Positions 60,976 to 64,000 of a stretch of 64,000 bases of DNA are shown piece by piece. The stretch comes from Tritonibacter horizontis (GTDB taxonomy: Bacteria; Pseudomonadota; Alphaproteobacteria; Rhodobacterales; Rhodobacteraceae): NCBI RefSeq assembly GCF_001518015.1, contig NZ_LPUY01000025.1:1-64000 (forward strand), given 5' to 3'. The position numbers and the translations under genes were made by a program. How positions within the stretch are numbered: position 1 is the first letter of the stretch; the number at the start of each line of letters is the position of its first letter. The notes beneath the pieces were generated by a model. It was not told the origin of the DNA. It searched no databases and was given only the letters and a program-made list of their open reading frames with translations.

Positions 60976-61545
60976 TTAAGCGGCGCGGTCGTCGGGATGG
61001 GTCCAGGCGAAGGGTTTGACCGACTCGTCAAGCTCGGTATGCGCCAGCGCATTGGTGAAGTTGCTGAGCAGCTTGGTGGCCAGTCCGGTTAGCACTTCGA
61101 GCGCCTGTCGCTTGTCGTATCCGGCGTCGAGGAAATGTTGCAGGGCGGTGTCGCCCACATGCCCACGTTTGTCGATCAGCTGCCGAGCAAAGGTCCGCAA
61201 TGCCTCAAGCTTGGGGTCGGCAATGGGCGCGCCCTCGCGCAGAGCGTCGACGATGACGTCATCCGCCCCGATTATCTTCATCAGCATGGAATGCCCGGCG
61301 GTGCAGTAATGGCAGCGGTTCTCGTAATTTGCCGTCTGCATGATCACGTGCTGCTCCAGCGGCGTCAGCGTGGTCTCTTCGGCGAAGATGCGGAAGGTTT
61401 CCAGATAGGCCCGATAGGTGGGGGGCGCTTCGGCCATGATCTGGTGCAGCTTGGGGTGAAAGCCGTAAGCCTTGATCGAGGCGTCAATCAACGGACGGCT
61501 CTCACCGGGAGCGGTGTCCTTGGAATGATAAGTGAATTCGGTCAT
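60976..61545 (-). CDS. AhpD/carboxymuconolactone-decarboxylase-family peroxidase-like protein
   Basis: From ATG 61545 (MTEFTYHSKDTAPG) the protein has 189 residues with the AhpD core: LTPLEQHVIMQTANYENRCHYCTAGHSMLMK, where the CxxC followed by H matches the redox-active motif of alkylhydroperoxidase-like proteins, and LTGLATKLLSNFTNALAHTELDE. It would reduce peroxides or an electrophile using a thiol partner. It overlaps the GST gene by four bases. A longer frame to 61695 lies inside that gene. Confidence 0.85.
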   Translation of the reverse strand: MTEFTYHSKDTAPGESRPLIDASIKAYGFHPKLHQIMAEAPPTYRAYLETFRIFAEETTLTPLEQHVIMQTANYENRCHYCTAGHSMLMKIIGADDVIVDALREGAPIADPKLEALRTFARQLIDKRGHVGDTALQHFLDAGYDKRQALEVLTGLATKLLSNFTNALAHTELDESVKPFAWTHPDDRAA

Positions 61546-62192
61546 GACGTTCTCCAATGAGGTGGATAGGTGTCGGCCACACCTGGCAGCGCGGCCATGC
61601 GCGCCCGCCAGGCGGCGAGTGCGGGGCAGGACGTGATGAAATCTGTCAGCGATACAGGCGGGTTGGCGTTCAGCGCGACACCGCGGCCGATCCAATAGAG
61701 TGCCGGATAGAGCCAGATATCGCTGGCCATTGGGGCGGTTCCGCCAAGGTAATTGCTGGCCTCAAGCCGGACGCACCAGGCATCGGTTTCGGCCTCCAAC
61801 GCGGTGATTGCTTCTTTTGGGATCACCTCGCGGCGCATCAGGCCAAGACCGACCTCTGACAGGTGCGGGTGCAGGTCCTCGATCAGCAGCGCTACGTCCT
61901 GCCAGACGGAGGCAGCCTCCGCCGCATCCTGTCCCCAAATCGGGCGCGCGGGGAATGCGCGGTCGAGCCAACCCAGAATGGCCAGGCTTTCGCGGATCAC
62001 CACGTCGCCCCAGACCGGCGTCGGTACCTGACCCTTGGGGTTCAGCGCGAGGTATTGGGCCTGACGGTTCTCGTCCTCTCCGGTGTCGAGCCTGCGGCTT
62101 TCGAAGGCCACGCCTTTCAAGGTCAGCGCCAACATCACGCGCCACGCGGGCGTGCTGCCAGAGATCCAGAAAAGCGTGGGACGTTCGGTCAT
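61542..62192 (-). CDS. Glutathione S-transferase family protein
   Basis: The ATG at 62192 gives 216 residues. The thioredoxin-like N-terminal half has LFWISGSTPAWRVMLALTLKGVAFESRRLD and the glutathione-site segment NPKGQVPTPVWGDVVIRESLAILGWLDR (cis-Pro and ES); the C-terminal half is helical. It conjugates or reduces electrophiles with glutathione. It starts one base after the azoreductase stop and overlaps the AhpD-like gene, so all are co-translated. Confidence 0.88.
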   Translation of the reverse strand: MTERPTLFWISGSTPAWRVMLALTLKGVAFESRRLDTGEDENRQAQYLALNPKGQVPTPVWGDVVIRESLAILGWLDRAFPARPIWGQDAAEAASVWQDVALLIEDLHPHLSEVGLGLMRREVIPKEAITALEAETDAWCVRLEASNYLGGTAPMASDIWLYPALYWIGRGVALNANPPVSLTDFITSCPALAAWRARMAALPGVADTYPPHWRTS

Positions 62193-62193
62193 C

Positions 62194-62820
62194 TCAACCC
62201 CCAAAATGCACGTTGATCTGGTTCAGCGCTTCGGCCATGCTGGCCTCGACCGCGGCGGCATCGGCGGTGGTGCCCTCTACCGCAAAGCTTTCGACCGATG
62301 TCATGCCCATGAAATTGAGCAGCAGCGTTAGATAAGGCCGCATGTAGTCGAAGCTTTCCAGCGGCCCGCCGGATGCATAGCCACCCGCCCCGTAGGCATA
62401 GGCGACATAGACGGGCCGGTCGGCGACCAACCCTCGGAACTGACCGTCTTCAAAGGCAAAGGTCTGGTTGATCCGCATGACGTGATCGACCCAGGCCTTG
62501 AGCGCGGACGGGACGGAAAAGTTGTAGATCGGCGTGGAGATAACCACGGCATCCGCAGATTTGAGCTCGGCGATCAGTTGATCGGACAGCGCCAGCGCCG
62601 CGGTGAGGTCGTCGGTGAGCTGCTCGGGCGAGGTGTAGAAACCGGTGATGGTGTCATTGGCGATATGCGGCAGTGGCGTCGCGGCCAGATCGCGGGTGAT
62701 GATCTCGGCGCCGGGCTGCTGGGTTTGCAGCTGTCCGACGATCCGGTCGGCCAGTTCCCGACTACGGGAGCCGGCCGAAGCTGGGCGGGCAGAGCTGTCG
62801 ATGCGAAGGATACGTGTCAT
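62194..62820 (-). CDS. azoR: FMN-dependent NADH azoreductase
   Basis: A 208-residue flavodoxin-like quinone or azo reductase. FMN-binding motifs are DSSARPASAGSRSRELAD, STPIYNFSVPSALKAWVDHVMRINQTF and YGAGGYASG; the family pattern is complete. It reduces quinones or azo compounds by two electrons with NADH. It is the first gene of the seven-gene operon and divergent from the LysR gene; a LysR-type palindrome lies 10 bases before its start. Confidence 0.92.
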   Translation of the reverse strand: MTRILRIDSSARPASAGSRSRELADRIVGQLQTQQPGAEIITRDLAATPLPHIANDTITGFYTSPEQLTDDLTAALALSDQLIAELKSADAVVISTPIYNFSVPSALKAWVDHVMRINQTFAFEDGQFRGLVADRPVYVAYAYGAGGYASGGPLESFDYMRPYLTLLLNFMGMTSVESFAVEGTTADAAAVEASMAEALNQINVHFGG

Positions 62821-62830
62821 GTCGGGCTTT

Positions 62831-62846
62831 CTTAACTTTGGTTAAG
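62831..62846. promoter_or_regulatory. Palindrome in the azoR-lysR intergenic region
   Basis: CTTAAC-TTTG-GTTAAG: 6-base arms around a 4-base centre, between the divergent azoR and LysR starts and 10 bases from azoR. It contains a T-N10-A core near the LysR T-N11-A consensus. Candidate binding site for the LysR protein at 62930. Confidence 0.55.
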
Positions 62847-62929
62847 CCCACTTTCGTTTATGTTGGATTTGCAAAAAAGATAGCCATATAATAATCTGTC
62901 GTGCACATTTCGCATTAATATGGATCACA

Positions 62930-63820
62930 ATGGACTTCCAGCTTCTCAGAGCAGCGCTCCTCGTCGCGCGTGCGGGGTCCTTCGCAGCCGCCGCGCGTCA
63001 ACTCGGCGTGGACCCTTCCTCAATGTCCCGGCAGGTCGCCGCTCTGGAGGAAGCACTGGGCATCCTGATCTTCGAGCGGACGACCCGGCGGCTCGACCCG
63101 ACCGAAGCCGGGCGACTATATCTCGACCGGGCGGCATCTGCGCTTGATGCGATGGACGAAGCCGCAGACGTGGCCCGTGACGTGATGTCCGAACCTTCGG
63201 GGCTGTTGCGCGTGACCACCTCGGTTGCTTTCGGAGAGCGCTGGTTGATCCCGCGAGTGGGCAGCTTTCACGCCGCCTATCCGCGTATCGAGCTGGACTT
63301 GATCCTAACAGATGCGGTCGCCGATTTGGCAGGCGAAGGCATTGATGTCGCTCTTCGCCTTGGACCGCGCCCTGAAACTGGCGCAATGGTGGCGGCAAAG
63401 TTGTTTGACACGCCTTATCGCGTGGTGGCCTCACCCGACTATCTGGCGCGGGCCGGTTGGCCGGAAAGCCCTGCGGAGCTAGCCCGGCATGACGGGCTCA
63501 TGTTTCGCTTACCCGCGTTCCGCAATCCGTGGCATTTCCGCTCTGCGCGAGGCGAAGAGACCGTCGACGCCGTGCCCCGGCGGGCCTTGACCATTTCAAA
63601 CGCCCTGGCACTGCGCCGGGCGGCGCTGACAGGGATGGGGGTAGCATTGATGGCGGATTGGACCATAGCCGATGATCTCAAGTCCGGGGAGCTGCTCAAC
63701 CTTTTCCCCAACTACGAGGTCAGCGCCGGCCAGTTCGACAGCGCTGCCTGGATCGTGTATCTGTCCAAAGCCTATGTCCCTATGCGCCTAAGGGCCTTCA
63801 TCGACCACCTGAAGGCATAA
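62930..63820 (+). CDS. LysR-family regulator of the azoR operon
   Basis: A 296-residue LysR protein of the CrgA/QhpR group: MDFQLLRAALLVARAGSFAAAARQLGVDPSSMSRQVAALEEALG with intact helix-turn-helix, and an effector domain with RIELDLILTDAVADLAGEGIDVALRLGPRP. This group often controls quinone reductases and other electrophile-response genes. It is divergent from azoR with 109 bases between, containing the palindrome at 62831-62846. Confidence 0.9.
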   Translation: MDFQLLRAALLVARAGSFAAAARQLGVDPSSMSRQVAALEEALGILIFERTTRRLDPTEAGRLYLDRAASALDAMDEAADVARDVMSEPSGLLRVTTSVAFGERWLIPRVGSFHAAYPRIELDLILTDAVADLAGEGIDVALRLGPRPETGAMVAAKLFDTPYRVVASPDYLARAGWPESPAELARHDGLMFRLPAFRNPWHFRSARGEETVDAVPRRALTISNALALRRAALTGMGVALMADWTIADDLKSGELLNLFPNYEVSAGQFDSAAWIVYLSKAYVPMRLRAFIDHLKA

Positions 63821-64000
63821 ATGCACATTCCGGGTTTCTCGGACAACTATTCCAACGGCACATGGACGGTCTCCACGGGGAGCGAAGATAAAATCCGTGC
63901 GGGGTGCTGAGCGTTTGATTCAACATCCCAGTGTTGGTTTCTTCACCACGTTCTTAGATACGGGGAGCTTTGTTGCGCAAATCGCGTGAGGGATTCACTA
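63821..64000. other. Right edge, no intact gene, possible IS end
   Basis: A 29-codon frame starts directly after the LysR stop (MHIPGFSDNYSNGTW) and looks like a remnant or chance. The last 40 bases (from about 63960, GGGAGCTTTGTTGCGCAAAT) resemble the terminal inverted repeat of an IS5-type element that would continue beyond the window. No gene can be called. Confidence 0.3.

Overview
The window looks like part of a plasmid, or another mobilisable replicon, from an alphaproteobacterium of the Rhodobacteraceae (Roseobacter group). The basis is a GC-rich backbone, a VirD2-type relaxase next to a TraG/VirD4 coupling protein, a virB fragment of the kind found on roseobacter plasmids, a TRAP transporter, and many LysR- and TetR-controlled catabolic islands broken up by insertion sequences. 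The taxonomic call is inference. No rRNA, tRNA, CRISPR array or replication gene was seen.

Layout. 1-6.4 kb holds the transfer and mobilisation genes: the end of a DUF2493 protein, a small hypothetical gene, a candidate oriT region, a MobC-like protein, the relaxase and the coupling protein. 6.6-13.3 kb holds an esterase, a LysR regulator, a three-gene TRAP transporter and an alpha/beta hydrolase fused to a membrane domain. 13.5-17 kb holds a Gabija-type anti-phage pair (gajA-gajB) with a small convergent ORF. An IS110-family element follows, then a virB fragment (virB6, two small genes, a 5'-truncated virB11) that is fused abruptly at about 20.9 kb to a truncated epoxide-hydrolase-like gene.

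21.5-35 kb is a set of catabolic modules. These are an alpha/beta hydrolase, a TetR-SDR-monooxygenase-SDR-MBL-VOC series, a thiolase/thioesterase/MFS operon with its own TetR, a LysR/SnoaL pair, and an exported epoxide hydrolase with an NmrA-like reductase. The TetR at 30.5 kb, the thiolase operon and the epoxide hydrolase share a 20-bp palindrome, TAGATT-N8-AATCTA, which suggests one regulon. A degenerate IS5-type element lies between two of the modules.

35-44 kb is IS-rich. An IS3 element splits a small gene cleanly with a 3-bp target duplication. An ISKra4 element and two inverted IS6 ends flank a DUF1349/AraC pair. Between these lie a DUF2199 gene pair and an ECF sigma factor followed by an exported SnoaL-like protein.

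44-55 kb is an aromatic-degradation region. It contains glutathionyl-hydroquinone reductase, an LigB-type dioxygenase, a DUF336 protein, YceI, and a chlorocatechol-like ortho-cleavage series (LysR, intradiol dioxygenase, maleylacetate reductase, cycloisomerase, MBL hydrolase, DUF849/BKACE enzyme). In that series the usual dienelactone hydrolase is missing and a BKACE enzyme is present. 55-57 kb is a second, decayed IS3 element next to an older IS3 orfA remnant.

57-64 kb has two GNAT acetyltransferases and a tightly overlapping seven-gene redox operon (azoreductase, GST, AhpD-like, YceI, cytochrome b561, YceI, SDR) divergent from a LysR gene. Overall the window reads as a mobilisable catabolic and stress-resistance replicon carrying one phage-defence island.
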